Positions 8,786-17,475 of a stretch of DNA of 64,000 nt are shown here, in pieces (position 1 is the first letter of the stretch; each line of letters opens with the position of its first letter). Source of the DNA: Paenibacillus peoriae KCTC 3763 (GTDB lineage: Bacteria; Bacillota; Bacilli; Paenibacillales; Paenibacillaceae). The notes under the pieces were generated by a model. That model did no database searches, had not been told where the DNA came from, and worked only from the letters and a program-made list of their open reading frames with translations. The DNA is taken from the NCBI RefSeq assembly GCF_000236805.1, contig NZ_AGFX01000029.1, forward strand, positions 113,221 to 177,220, read 5' to 3'. The position numbers and the translations under genes are program-made.

Positions 8786-8842
8786 ATAGATACAGTGTAT
8801 TATACAAGAAACAATGTTTCCTGCATAATACACTGTATCTAT
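8786..8842 (-). promoter_or_regulatory. triple palindromic operator array ahead of the MDR/SMP-30/SDR operon
   Basis: Three short palindromes share the core ACA-N-TGT: ATACAGTGTAT at 8790-8800, GAAACAATGTTTC at 8808-8820 and ATACACTGTAT at 8828-8838. Their centres are 8795, 8814 and 8833, exactly 19 bases apart. The outer two also form an 18-base perfect inverted repeat (8786-8803 against 8825-8842). Minus-strand TATAAT sequences fall at 8804-8799 and 8788-8783, inside or beside the array, so a bound protein would block transcription. Short palindromes of this kind are common for TetR-family repressors, but no regulator gene is adjacent. Confidence 0.7.
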
Positions 8843-8989
8843 TTATCTTCAAAACGTCAATATTTACTTTAAAAATAAAACGTGTCGTAAAACTGCCTCC
8901 GTTTTTTTTAACAGTTCTTACCAAGTAAAAATTGGAGGCAGGGTTGCTTTCGCTTGCCCATAACTTGCTCAGGTAGGCAAGCATGAACC

Positions 8990-9038
8990 AAAAAACGCGA
9001 GTTGCAAAGGTGGAATAACCTCTGCACTCGCGTTTTTT
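8990..9038. terminator. bidirectional hairpin terminator
   Basis: AAAAAACGCGAGT and ACTCGCGTTTTTT pair with a GCA/TGC extension. It lies between the operator array and the EAL gene, whose transcript it would end from the minus side. The rest of 8846-9134 holds a second imperfect hairpin (CTGCCTCC with GGAGGCAG, 8893-8942) and no gene. Confidence 0.8.
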
Positions 9039-9134
9039 ACATTAATGGTGATATAAGCACTGTCCAATACAGTTAAAACTTTGCCTATGAGACAGACCCA
9101 TTTAAGCTCCATATTTTATAGAACGTGCTTCTGA

Positions 9135-10181
9135 CTACACTACTCTACTAAGCACAAAATTGGAGGGCGGGCCAGACTCCGGCTTGCCAAACAAATAACC
9201 CTGAGCCAGGGACACACCTGCTTCACGACAAAATTCAAAATCTTCCATCTGCTCAACGCCTTCAGCCAGCACCTTGCCTCCAAAGCGAGAAGCCGATTCC
9301 ACGATCCCCGTAATTTGTCGCTGCTGATCACTGTTGCGATGACAGCCATCAATTAAACTCCGATCAATTTTGACATAATCTGGCTGGAGGCCATTCATTA
9401 GCTCTGTCGTAGAATAACCTGCCCCCACATCGTCCAGTGCCACTGAAACTCCTCGTGTGCGATATTGTTCAAAAATTTGATGCAAAACATTCAGGTCGTC
9501 AATTTCTTCCGTCTCTACGACCTCAAACACAAAATCCTCCGTATTCATGGACAACCGATCAATCGTCTCAAAGGTATGATTCAAGCAATAGGCTGGATTA
9601 TAGATGGTTGAAGGGAGAAAGTTAATAAATCGTTTAATCCCCGCAGGGAGGCATGCTGCACTTTTTTCAATAGCGGAAATACGAGCCAAGCGATCCAAAT
9701 GAGCATGCAAGCCGGCTTCACGGGCAATTTCAAACAGCCGAAAAGGCTGGAAGTGCCGCTCCGAATGTGACGGACGCAGCAAAAACTCAAACCCGATAAT
9801 GTTCAGGTTGTGGTCAACAATAGGCTGCAGGTGGCTTGAAAAGCTTTTGTCCCTAATGATACTCATCATATCCGGGTGTTGAATTCTGGCCTGCAATTGG
9901 CTAAATAGAAGCCAGTCCTCATATCCCTCCACATGATTCAGTCCGGTCACCACAGTCTCCATATGTAAGAGCCATTCCTGGGGAAGACGAGCCAGTCCGT
10001 TAACCAGCTGTTCCAGTTCTGAATGGCTGTCATACTTAAACACTATTCCGTCCTCGCAGCATTGTTGCGGTAGTATACCCAAGCCATCTAATGCCGGATT
10101 AAGCGACACCCTGGGGTGCCTGATCTTCAGCAATCCTTGATCTCTAATAGGTAATATGATACTGCAACTGCTGCATGTCAT
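9135..10181 (-). CDS. EAL-domain cyclic-di-GMP phosphodiesterase
   Basis: A 348-residue protein with an unrecognised N-terminal part (about 1-110) that starts with a Cys-x-x-Cys (TCSSC), then an EAL domain. All residues expected for catalysis appear: E132 in EFLLRP (EFL instead of EAL), N187, E220/E223, D250-D251 in LDDVGAGYS, K271 in KIDRS, E308 in EGVE and Q327 in QGYLFGKP. It should hydrolyse c-di-GMP to pGpG in the cytoplasm; no membrane segment is present. AGGAGG precedes the ATG. The window also has a GGDEF/HD-GYP protein (28514) and a c-di-GMP riboswitch (38985), so this enzyme may lower the signal read there. Confidence 0.92.
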   Translation of the reverse strand: MTCSSCSIILPIRDQGLLKIRHPRVSLNPALDGLGILPQQCCEDGIVFKYDSHSELEQLVNGLARLPQEWLLHMETVVTGLNHVEGYEDWLLFSQLQARIQHPDMMSIIRDKSFSSHLQPIVDHNLNIIGFEFLLRPSHSERHFQPFRLFEIAREAGLHAHLDRLARISAIEKSAACLPAGIKRFINFLPSTIYNPAYCLNHTFETIDRLSMNTEDFVFEVVETEEIDDLNVLHQIFEQYRTRGVSVALDDVGAGYSTTELMNGLQPDYVKIDRSLIDGCHRNSDQQRQITGIVESASRFGGKVLAEGVEQMEDFEFCREAGVSLAQGYLFGKPESGPPSNFVLSRVV

Positions 10182-10370
10182 AATGGTCCTCCTCGGAACA
10201 ATTTTCCGGTTTTTTCACCATTATATCACAAATAACTAGAACGAAAGTACTATAAAATCAAGAAAAACAAGCTCATTCCTAGTCGAAAATTAGGACTTAA
10301 GTGTATATCCGACAAGAAACAAAGTCTTTTGCACCAATTTTCATTTTCAATATTATTTTTCATGAAAGGC

Positions 10371-10407
10371 AAAAAAACAGCAAGTCTCCCGAATAGAGAC
10401 TTGCTGC
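10371..10407 (-). terminator. terminator of the secreted nucleotidase gene
   Basis: GCAAGTCTC and GAGACTTGC form a stem; on the minus strand it is followed by TTTTTTT. It lies 37 bases beyond the nucleotidase stop codon. Confidence 0.9.
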
Positions 10408-10443
10408 TTGGCTCTGATTAAACCTGGAGCCGTAAAGGCAAAC

Positions 10444-12555
10444 TTACTTGGAAGCCTTTGGCTTGGTTGTTTTAGCTGGTTTAGCTGGTTTAGCAGTTGC
10501 AGGCTTGGTTGTTTTAACAGCCGGCTTTGCCGTTGCTTTCGCAGGGACTACAGCTTCCTTTGCAGGAGTCTTTGCTGCATTAGGCTTTGCGCCAGCTTTT
10601 AAGCTGTATTTGGCAAAACCGTCTGCCGCACTGCCCAAGTAAGCAATTTGTTGATTTCCAGCCAGCACATCCTTGGCATCAGGTGAGGACTCGAAGGTAA
10701 CCTTTGCCTGACCGAAAGGAGCAATAGACCAATTGCCATCCGCTGACGGATTAATGGTTCCGTTCGTACGGATATAATCAACAATGACTTGACGGTTTTC
10801 ATCCGGCGCTGCCATCACAATGCGCTTGCCATCCGGATTTGCCAGTTTGGACGAGGACGCACGGTAGTTATTGGTCGCTACGATAAATTTCTGTGCAGGA
10901 TCAATGGCCTTCCCATTGTATTGCAAGTCCTTGATACGATGAGCCGAAGAATCAATAATGTTTCCTTTGGCATCATAGCGTGCAGGTTGAGTTACATCGA
11001 TTTGGTAAGTCACACCGTCAATGACATCAAAATTGTAGGTTGGAAAATCTTTATTGATCAGCGCTTGTTCCTCTGTTTTGCCTGGATCGATACGGTTAAA
11101 CTGACCCGCAGACCACTCCAGCCATTCCTGGATTTCAGCACCGGTTACTTCTACAGCATGAACCGTGTTCGGGTATACGTACAAATCGGACACGTTTTTA
11201 ATCGCTATCGTACCTTCAGGGATGTTCGTGTAATACTCGGCACCGTTGCGACCACCAGCCTTGAATGGAGCGCCAGCCGACAATACGGGAAGATTTTCGT
11301 ATTCGGTCCCTTTAAGATGGTTTTGTACATACCATTTTTGTGCATTCGTCACAATCTGAATGGATGGATCATCCTGCACCAATGCAAAATAACTGGTAAT
11401 CGGTGCGGTTGTGGTTCCAACCGGTTGACGAACATAATCCAGCGTTCCTTTATGCTCTTCCTTGACTGAGTCCGTCAGTTTAAAATCAGGCTTGATCTGC
11501 AAAGCTTGGTTTGTGGTATTCACAACCGGACGCACTTCTGACTGAGAATTAGTCACGCTCCATACATCTTTTTTCTTTTCCAGACTCAGGTCAATAATGC
11601 CCAGCTCCTTGCCCCAAGAGGAAGCTTCTACAGCCGGTACGCCATTAATGGTTCCTTTATCCAGATCTACACCGTTCATTCCTTTAAAATCAGGGCCGGG
11701 GAAAGATTTATGAGCATGCCCAAACAGAATAGCGTTGATTCCATCCACCTGGCTCAAATATTTAACGGCATTCTCCATCATTGGCGTTTGCGGCACATCC
11801 TCATAACCTGTGTGTGCAAGCACAACAATAATGTCAGCACCTTCTGTTTTCATTTGAGGAATGAACTTTTTCGCCGTTTCCACAATATCCTTCGTAACGA
11901 CCTTACCCTTCAAATTGGCTTCGTCCCACTGCATGATTTGAGGAGTTACCAGACCGATTACGCCCACTCTGAGCGTATGCTCATCGCCCTTCTCGTCCGT
12001 TACCGTTTTATTGAGAATCTGATAAGGGGTAAAATAATTTTTAGCACCTTCGCCCCCGTTATCATAGTATACGTTCGCATTTACGTAAGGAAAATCAGCT
12101 CCCTTGAGCGATTTCTCCAAAAAGTCAAGGCCATAGTTAAATTCGTGGTTGCCTACAGTAGCCGCATCATAGCCCATCAAGTTCATCATCTTGTAGACCG
12201 GATGGACACCGCCTTCTTTCTCGAAGGCTTTGTTTCTGGCCATATAATCGCCTAATGGATTACCCTGCAACAAATCACCGTTATCGAACAGCATACTGTT
12301 TCTTGTTTCGCTACGCGCCTGCTGGATCAGTCCGGCAGTGTTAATCAAGCCATATTCGTTAGTTTCCTTATCTGCATAATAATCGTAGTTCATCAACGTC
12401 GTGTGAATATCCGTTGTTTCCATGATCCGCAAATTCACTGTAGCGCTGTCCCGAGAATCGGTGGCAGCCCAGGACGGAGCAGCTGTAAACACCAGCATGC
12501 TACAAGCTACAACCGCTGCTGTAAACCCTTTAAACCAATTTTTACGAAATAACAA
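10444..12555 (-). CDS. secreted 2',3'-cyclic-nucleotide 2'-phosphodiesterase / 5'-nucleotidase (YfkN/CpdB type)
   Basis: A 703-residue exported protein. The signal peptide ends near residue 30 (AAPSWA-ATD). The metallophosphoesterase domain shows ETTDIHT, DNGDLLQGNPLGD, GNHEFNYG and GHAHKSFPG, the two-metal ligand set. A 5'-nucleotidase C-terminal domain follows (SAGAPFKAGG and VEVTGAEIQEWLEWSA). The last ~50 residues are a Lys/Pro/Ala/Thr-rich tail that may bind cell-wall polymers; there is no LPXTG or SLH motif. The start is TTG at 12555-12553 with GGAGGGG upstream. The family scavenges phosphate and nucleosides from extracellular nucleotides. Confidence 0.92.
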   Translation of the reverse strand: MLFRKNWFKGFTAAVVACSMLVFTAAPSWAATDSRDSATVNLRIMETTDIHTTLMNYDYYADKETNEYGLINTAGLIQQARSETRNSMLFDNGDLLQGNPLGDYMARNKAFEKEGGVHPVYKMMNLMGYDAATVGNHEFNYGLDFLEKSLKGADFPYVNANVYYDNGGEGAKNYFTPYQILNKTVTDEKGDEHTLRVGVIGLVTPQIMQWDEANLKGKVVTKDIVETAKKFIPQMKTEGADIIVVLAHTGYEDVPQTPMMENAVKYLSQVDGINAILFGHAHKSFPGPDFKGMNGVDLDKGTINGVPAVEASSWGKELGIIDLSLEKKKDVWSVTNSQSEVRPVVNTTNQALQIKPDFKLTDSVKEEHKGTLDYVRQPVGTTTAPITSYFALVQDDPSIQIVTNAQKWYVQNHLKGTEYENLPVLSAGAPFKAGGRNGAEYYTNIPEGTIAIKNVSDLYVYPNTVHAVEVTGAEIQEWLEWSAGQFNRIDPGKTEEQALINKDFPTYNFDVIDGVTYQIDVTQPARYDAKGNIIDSSAHRIKDLQYNGKAIDPAQKFIVATNNYRASSSKLANPDGKRIVMAAPDENRQVIVDYIRTNGTINPSADGNWSIAPFGQAKVTFESSPDAKDVLAGNQQIAYLGSAADGFAKYSLKAGAKPNAAKTPAKEAVVPAKATAKPAVKTTKPATAKPAKPAKTTKPKASK

Positions 12556-12738
12556 AATATACCCCTCCTTATTAAGGTGTATGGCTCATATACATACTTT
12601 TGCACATATATGTAAGTTTCGAACCCACCATTCCTATTTTAATCCAACGCCAGACAAAAGAGTAGTCATTTGACCAAAGTTATTTATAAAAAAATAATTA
12701 ATTTTCTTGCAAATGAACCGTCATCTCTTCCTCCATGC

Positions 12739-12767
12739 TGGACAGCCCCGCCTTCAGGGCATATAAT
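12739..12767 (+). promoter_or_regulatory. SigA-type promoter of the thiamine operon
   Basis: TGGACA (12739-12744), a 17-base spacer and a perfect TATAAT (12762-12767), about 45 bases before the TPP aptamer. Confidence 0.7.
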
Positions 12768-12807
12768 CGTCGTAGTAAACCCGAATAAACAAACCCATTA
12801 AACCATA

Positions 12808-12899
12808 CAATGCCAGGGGTGCTGGAATCGGCCGGCTGAGAGTGTGTCCCAAGACACTGACCCTTACAACCTGATCTGGGTAATGCCAGCGTAGGAATG
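12808..12899 (+). promoter_or_regulatory. TPP riboswitch (THI box)
   Basis: Conserved blocks occur in order: CCAGGGGTGC, GGCTGAGAG, ACTGACCCTT, ACCTGATCTGG and TAATGCCAGCGTAGGAA. These are the thiamine pyrophosphate aptamer core, including the CUGAGA pyrimidine-binding loop. It lies between a SigA-type promoter and a terminator at 12961-12990, ahead of the transporter operon. By family precedent TPP binding favours termination, shutting off uptake when thiamine is plentiful. Confidence 0.96.
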
Positions 12900-12960
12900 C
12901 TTAAGCTAAGATGTGCCTTCTTTTCATAGGCCATCCCTTACTTTGGTATATACAAGCGCA

Positions 12961-12990
12961 AGCGTCCCGGAACCTGGGGGCGCTTTTTTT
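12961..12990 (+). terminator. riboswitch-controlled terminator
   Basis: AGCGTCCC pairs with GGGGCGCT around GGAACCT-G, followed by TTTTTTT. It is the expression platform of the TPP riboswitch. Confidence 0.85.
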
Positions 12991-13105
12991 GTTGAGGATT
13001 AAGTTGTTGGAAAGATAGTGTCCGGCAGATGTTATTTTATGAAATGGGGAACATAAGCTGTCTGATTCGACAGATGACGGGTAATTAAAAGGAGAGAACA
13101 CAACG

Positions 13106-14152
13106 ATGAAGCGCATGAAAATGTTAAGCCTTGGACTAATTAGTCTGTGGCTCATGGCCCTGACACTAACAGCCTGCGGAGGAGGCTCCCCCTCTACAAC
13201 CCAGGAGGCGGCACCTGCTACCAACGCTCCAGCTTCCACCCCGGCAAAGGGGCTTAAGGATGTTAAAGTTGTACTTGACTGGACACCAAATACGAATCAT
13301 ACGGGACTCTATGTCGCCAAGGATAAAGGATTTTACGAAAAAGCGGGCTTGAATGTCCAAATCGTTCAACCCGGTTCAGGCGGAGCCGATCAAATGGTAG
13401 CTTCAAATGCGGCACCTTTTGGTATCAGCTATCAAGAGGGCGTCACCCAGGCACGTACGCAAGGTGTACCACTCGTATCTATCGCAGCAGTAATTCAGCA
13501 TAATACATCAGGCTTCGCAGCCCCGGTAGATCGCGGCATTAAAAGCCCGAAAGATTTTGAAGGGAAAAAATACGGCGGCTGGGGTTCACCCGTAGAAGAA
13601 GCGGTCATGAAATCCATCATGGATTCAGACAAGGCCGATGTGAGCAAAGTGAAGATTATGAATATGGGTAATGCCGACTATTTTACAGCCGTGAAGCGGG
13701 ATATCGACTTTGCCTGGATTTTCTACGCATGGACCGGGATCGAGGCGGAGCTTCGAGGTGAACCCCTGGATATGCTGTATGTAAAAGATTATTCCAAAAG
13801 CCTTGATTACTATACACCAGTGATTGTAAGCAACGAACAGACCATTAAAAATGATCCGGAACTGGTCAAAGCGTTCATGGACGCCACCGCCCAAGGCTAT
13901 GAATACACCATTGCTCATCCTGAAGAATCCGCGGATATCCTAAGCAAAGCCGTACCGGAGCTGGACAAAAAGCTGGTACTCGCCAGCCAAAAATGGCTAA
14001 GCCCGCGTTATCAGGACGATGCCGCGCAATGGGGTGTGCAAAAAGCGGAGGTATGGCAAAACTATTCGGATTGGATGTACGAACGCAAGCTGCTCAGCAA
14101 ACCTCTGGAAGTCGAAAAAGCCTTCACAAACGATTTTTTACCAAAGCGTTGA
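13106..14152 (+). CDS. thiamine-precursor ABC transporter substrate-binding lipoprotein (ThiY-like)
   Basis: A 348-residue lipoprotein with signal MKRMKMLSLGLISLWLM and lipobox LTAC at C24, followed by an Ala/Pro/Thr linker. The binding domain is of the NMT1/THI5-like type: LDWTPNTNHTGLYVAKDKGFYEKAGL and a Gly-rich GGWGSPVEE loop. ThiY proteins bind formylaminopyrimidine, a breakdown product of thiamine, for salvage to HMP. TPP-riboswitch control and the following permease, ATPase and thiamine-binding genes support this role. AAAGGAGAG lies before the ATG. The exact ligand (thiamine, HMP or formylaminopyrimidine) cannot be told from sequence alone. Confidence 0.93.
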   Translation: MKRMKMLSLGLISLWLMALTLTACGGGSPSTTQEAAPATNAPASTPAKGLKDVKVVLDWTPNTNHTGLYVAKDKGFYEKAGLNVQIVQPGSGGADQMVASNAAPFGISYQEGVTQARTQGVPLVSIAAVIQHNTSGFAAPVDRGIKSPKDFEGKKYGGWGSPVEEAVMKSIMDSDKADVSKVKIMNMGNADYFTAVKRDIDFAWIFYAWTGIEAELRGEPLDMLYVKDYSKSLDYYTPVIVSNEQTIKNDPELVKAFMDATAQGYEYTIAHPEESADILSKAVPELDKKLVLASQKWLSPRYQDDAAQWGVQKAEVWQNYSDWMYERKLLSKPLEVEKAFTNDFLPKR

Positions 14153-14283
14153 TCTTGTAAATCGAACTTGAAGTAGCCTTTGCGCCACTATGTTTATTCT
14201 TTAGTTTCATATTATCTAAGCGCTAAGTAGGTGCGCTTGTGTGTTAAAAATGCCACACAACCTAGCTTTAAAAATAAGGTGCT

Positions 14284-14482
14284 TTTAAGGCGGTTGGCAG
14301 CGGAGCGGTTCATTTGAATCTGGAGAAACGGAGTGTTCGCCCGAAAGCTTTCTTTAGGAAAGCTGGCTTCGAAAGCATACGCTAAAGGGGGATTCTTACC
14401 TTTTAAAATTTATTCAAAGAATCCCACGGCAACAGCGATCGTAAGATCAAATGAAACGCGAAGCGGTCTCACCCGCCTTAAA
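14284..14482. repeat. structured intergenic element (multi-stem inverted repeat or candidate ncRNA)
   Basis: This ~200-base block fills most of the 379-base gap between the first two genes of the thiamine operon. Its ends are a perfect inverted repeat, TTTAAGGCGG (14284-14293) and CCGCCTTAAA (14473-14482). Inside are a second pair TTCATTTGA/TCAAATGAA (14309-14317/14447-14455), a hairpin AGCTTTC/GAAAGCT (14346-14364) and a third pair GGGATTCTT/AAGAATCCC (14389-14397/14417-14425). No open reading frame spans it. It could be a small mobile repeat (MITE-like) or a folded RNA that tunes expression of the downstream genes. No second copy was seen in the window. Confidence 0.6.
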
Positions 14483-14531
14483 CCACCCTATTTTCTCTAA
14501 AACACTCCAAATGAAGGACAGGTGAATTCTT

Positions 14532-14825
14532 ATGGCTAACACTTTGCTCAGTATTCAAGTGATTCCTAAAACTCCTAATAACGAGGACTCTTATCTTTAT
14601 GTAGATAAGGCGATTGAGGTCATCCAACGTTCCGGTGTCAAGTATCAGGTGAATCCATTGGAGACGACCATGGAGGGTGAGTTGGACGAGCTACTGAACG
14701 TAGTTAAAGAAATGCACGTGGCATTAACGGAGGCCGGCAGTCCCAGCATCATTTCACAGATCAAAATTGCACATAACCCACAGGGCATCAGCATGAACAA
14801 GCTGACCGAAAAATATCGCCCATGA
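14532..14825 (+). CDS. thiamine-binding protein of the MTH1187/YkoF-related family
   Basis: A 97-residue cytoplasmic protein matching the MTH1187/DUF77 type: an N-terminal strand (LLSIQVIPKTP), a short helix carrying YVDKAIEVIQRSG, then VKYQVNPLETTMEGELDEL. The family folds like half of YkoF and binds thiamine or related pyrimidines, probably as a tetramer. Its place between the binding protein and permease genes, under the TPP riboswitch, fits a thiamine carrier or sensor role. AAGGACAGG lies upstream of the ATG. Its stop overlaps the permease start (ATGA), indicating translational coupling. Confidence 0.88.
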   Translation: MANTLLSIQVIPKTPNNEDSYLYVDKAIEVIQRSGVKYQVNPLETTMEGELDELLNVVKEMHVALTEAGSPSIISQIKIAHNPQGISMNKLTEKYRP

Positions 14826-15598
14826 ACTCAAAAGGCAAGAACGCATCCTGGTGGAAAAGCGTATGGCCGCCCCTTGTGGCGGTCCTCTTCTTTTTGGCAG
14901 CCTGGCAGGGGGCGGTTTCTTATTTGCATGTTGAGTCCTGGCTGCTGCCAGCTCCGTCTCTGATCGTACAGGAGGGCATGGCTCAGTCAGAGCTGCTTGG
15001 TGCCCATACGTGGGCTACGATTCGCCTGACGTTTGGGGGATTTGCAATAGGGACAGCAACAGGACTGTTGATCGCCATCGTTCTTCATACGATTCCTTTT
15101 CTCAAGTCCGCCCTGTATCCACTGCTCATCCTTAGTCAGAACATTCCGATCATAGCCCTTGGCCCATTGCTGATGGTGTGGTTTGGTTTTGGCGTGCTGC
15201 CCAAGCTGCTGGTTATTACGTTAGTGTGCTTCTTCCCCGTGGCTGTAGCAGCCATGGACGGGCTGACACGGACGGACCGCACGATGATGAACTATATGCG
15301 CATGTCGGGCGCGAGTCGTATGGCTATCTTCACGAAGCTGGAGTTGCCGCACTCCTTGCCACAAGTATTTTCCGGCATCAAGATTGCTGCCACCTACAGC
15401 GTGATGGGCGCAATTATTGCCGAATGGATCGGTGCCAGTGAAGGAATCGGATATTATATGATGCTGCAAAAATCGGCCTATCGCACGGATTTGATTTTTG
15501 CCGCCATTGGCATCATTGTTGCACTCAGTTTACTGATGTTTGTCATGATCGTACTGCTGGAAAAATGGCTGGTCCGCTGGAAACCGGATCAGGAATAG
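14822..15598 (+). CDS. thiamine/pyrimidine ABC transporter permease (ThiX-like)
   Basis: A 258-residue permease of the NitT/TauT/ThiX class with about six membrane segments, the first at residues 12-32. The cytoplasmic EAA-type loop is MNYMRMSGASRMAIFTKLELPHSLP broken by a conserved Gly, followed by a segment beginning FSGIKIAATYSVMGAIIAEW. Its start overlaps the preceding stop by four bases. It should pair with the ATPase at 15642 and the lipoprotein at 13106 to form an importer. Confidence 0.92.
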   Translation: MNSKGKNASWWKSVWPPLVAVLFFLAAWQGAVSYLHVESWLLPAPSLIVQEGMAQSELLGAHTWATIRLTFGGFAIGTATGLLIAIVLHTIPFLKSALYPLLILSQNIPIIALGPLLMVWFGFGVLPKLLVITLVCFFPVAVAAMDGLTRTDRTMMNYMRMSGASRMAIFTKLELPHSLPQVFSGIKIAATYSVMGAIIAEWIGASEGIGYYMMLQKSAYRTDLIFAAIGIIVALSLLMFVMIVLLEKWLVRWKPDQE

Positions 15599-15641
15599 CT
15601 CCCAAATGGATTCAATAAACTCGAAGAAAGGGTGTGACGCT

Positions 15642-16592
15642 ATGAGTCTGCATCCGCCTGACTTATCACCACAAAACATGGCTGATGGACAACGCACCGG
15701 AGAAGAGCAGGAGCTTCCGACAGCTCCTCCAGCGTTGGAAGTGGATAGCATCAGCCTCGCCTTCCGTGAAAAACGAAGCTCACTTCCCGTATTGCAGGAT
15801 GTGGCCCTGACCGTTAAGCCGGGAGAATTCGTCTCCCTCATCGGCCCATCCGGCAGTGGCAAAAGCACGCTGTTTCACATCATCGGCGGGCTGCTTCAGC
15901 CCCAGCAGGGACGCATTCGCATGCACGGACAGGATGTGACGGGCGAACGCGGGCATATTAGCTATATGCCGCAGCAGCCCGCCCTTTTCCCGTGGCGTAC
16001 CACGCTGGATAACGTACTGCTCGGGCAGGAAAACGCGCCGCGCAAAGATAGGGCAGCGCACTCACGGTACGCCAGCGAACGTGAACGCCGCGAAGATGCC
16101 CTGCAATGGCTGGAGCAGGTCGGGCTGGGTCCCTTCGCCAAAGCGTACCCGCATACACTCTCTGGAGGTATGCAACAACGCGCGGCCTTCCTGCGCGCAC
16201 TGCTCAGCCCGCAGGAGCTGATGCTGCTGGATGAGCCGTTCAGCGCCCTGGATGCGCTGACACGTGCAGATATGCAGCAATGGTTATTGCGGATGTGGGA
16301 GAAAAACCGCCGCTCTGTGCTGTTTATCACCCACAGCATCGAGGAAGCGCTGCTGCTCTCTGACCGGATCTACGTGCTGTCGGCACGACCTGCTACGGTG
16401 ATGCATGTCGTAGATGTTCCCTTCCCACGTCCTCGTCGGGAGGAAATCACCCTTGATCCACGTTTTAGCGAATGGAAGCGGACCATGACGGGCTGGATGC
16501 GCGAGGAAAAATACAAGCTGGACGGCAGTATGGACCCTACTGGGAGCATTCACAAGAATACTCCGGGTGACGGAGTGAAGCGGTATGAATGA
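15642..16592 (+). CDS. thiamine/pyrimidine ABC transporter ATP-binding protein (ThiZ-like)
   Basis: An ABC ATPase of the nitrate/taurine type: Walker [11 protein letters not shown]-loop YMPQQPALFPWRT, signature LSGGMQQRAAFLRALL, Walker B LMLLDEPFSALD and switch His in FITHSIEEALLLSDR. I place the start at ATG 15642, seven bases after AAAGGGTG; an in-frame ATG at 15606 has a poorer site and would add 12 residues. The C-terminal ~50 residues are an extension past the usual fold. The stop overlaps the TatD-family gene by eight bases, so both are in one operon. Confidence 0.93.
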   Translation: MSLHPPDLSPQNMADGQRTGEEQELPTAPPALEVDSISLAFREKRSSLPVLQDVALTVKPGEFVSLIGPSGSGKSTLFHIIGGLLQPQQGRIRMHGQDVTGERGHISYMPQQPALFPWRTTLDNVLLGQENAPRKDRAAHSRYASERERREDALQWLEQVGLGPFAKAYPHTLSGGMQQRAAFLRALLSPQELMLLDEPFSALDALTRADMQQWLLRMWEKNRRSVLFITHSIEEALLLSDRIYVLSARPATVMHVVDVPFPRPRREEITLDPRFSEWKRTMTGWMREEKYKLDGSMDPTGSIHKNTPGDGVKRYE

Positions 16593-17409
16593 CATTTTGA
16601 CCGCGACAGCATCCGCACCATTGATTGACGCACACATTCATGTTGACAGCTACCCGCCTGAGCAGCAGGAGCCATTGCTGGCTTCTCTTGCCGATAGCAG
16701 TGTCGAAGCCGTCATAGCCGTATCCATGCATCTCGCCTCCAGCCAAGCCAATCTGCGGTTAGCTGAACGTTGGCCCGGGCTGGTACGCCCAGCCTTCGGC
16801 TTTCATCCCGAGCAGCCTCTTCCATCACAAGCCGAGCTTGATCTGCTGTTTGGCTGGATGGATAAGCATATAGAGCAGATGGTCGCCGTTGGCGAAGTCG
16901 GCCTGCCCTACTACAATCGGCTAAAGGCCTTACGGAGCGGAGCCTTTTTTGACCTCACTCCCTACATAGCGCTGCTAGAGCGTTTTATCCGGTTCGCACG
17001 GAAGCATAACAAGCCTATTGTGCTGCACGCCGTTTATGAAGACGCCGATATCGCTTGCGACCTTCTGGAACGGCATGGTGTCACACAGGCACATTTCCAC
17101 TGGTTCAAGGGCTCTGCCGCCACAACCGAACGTATGGCCCGGAACGGCTACTATGTCTCCTTCACACCCGATCTTCTGTACGAAGAAGAAATTCGCAAGT
17201 TGGCGAGACAGTATCCGTCCAATCAGATCATGGCGGAGACAGACGGCCCCTGGCCGTTCGAGGGAGCTTTTACCGGACAAAAGACGCATCCACGGATGAC
17301 TGCCGACGTCATTCGCGCATATAGCAAGCTGACCCATCAAGACGAGTCTGCCGTCCGTCCATTATTTTATGAAAATACGAGACGCTTCTACTCACTGTCT
17401 AATTTATAA
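16585..17409 (+). CDS. TatD-family metal-dependent hydrolase in the thiamine operon
   Basis: A 274-residue amidohydrolase-superfamily TIM barrel. Metal ligands appear in DAHIHVD (residues 15-21), FGFHPEQ, VGEVGL, VLHAVYED, AHFHWF and ETDGPWPF, the TatD order. TatD proteins are usually nucleases or unassigned hydrolases. Here the gene overlaps the ATPase gene and is last in a TPP-riboswitch operon, so a role in processing an imported thiamine breakdown product is a reasonable inference. One candidate is deformylating formylaminopyrimidine, the job of YlmB in Bacillus. No ylmB- or tenA-like gene is in the window. Confidence 0.88.
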   Translation: MNDILTATASAPLIDAHIHVDSYPPEQQEPLLASLADSSVEAVIAVSMHLASSQANLRLAERWPGLVRPAFGFHPEQPLPSQAELDLLFGWMDKHIEQMVAVGEVGLPYYNRLKALRSGAFFDLTPYIALLERFIRFARKHNKPIVLHAVYEDADIACDLLERHGVTQAHFHWFKGSAATTERMARNGYYVSFTPDLLYEEEIRKLARQYPSNQIMAETDGPWPFEGAFTGQKTHPRMTADVIRAYSKLTHQDESAVRPLFYENTRRFYSLSNL

Positions 17410-17475
17410 AGTCATATTTAGCCGTCAGCAATTCCAATTCCCTGAAAGAATAAGATATCTGCTTTTACAGTACAA

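Noticed and set aside
10789-11469. 226-codon plus-strand frame
   Set aside because: Antisense to the secreted nucleotidase, which has clear family motifs; no start signal.
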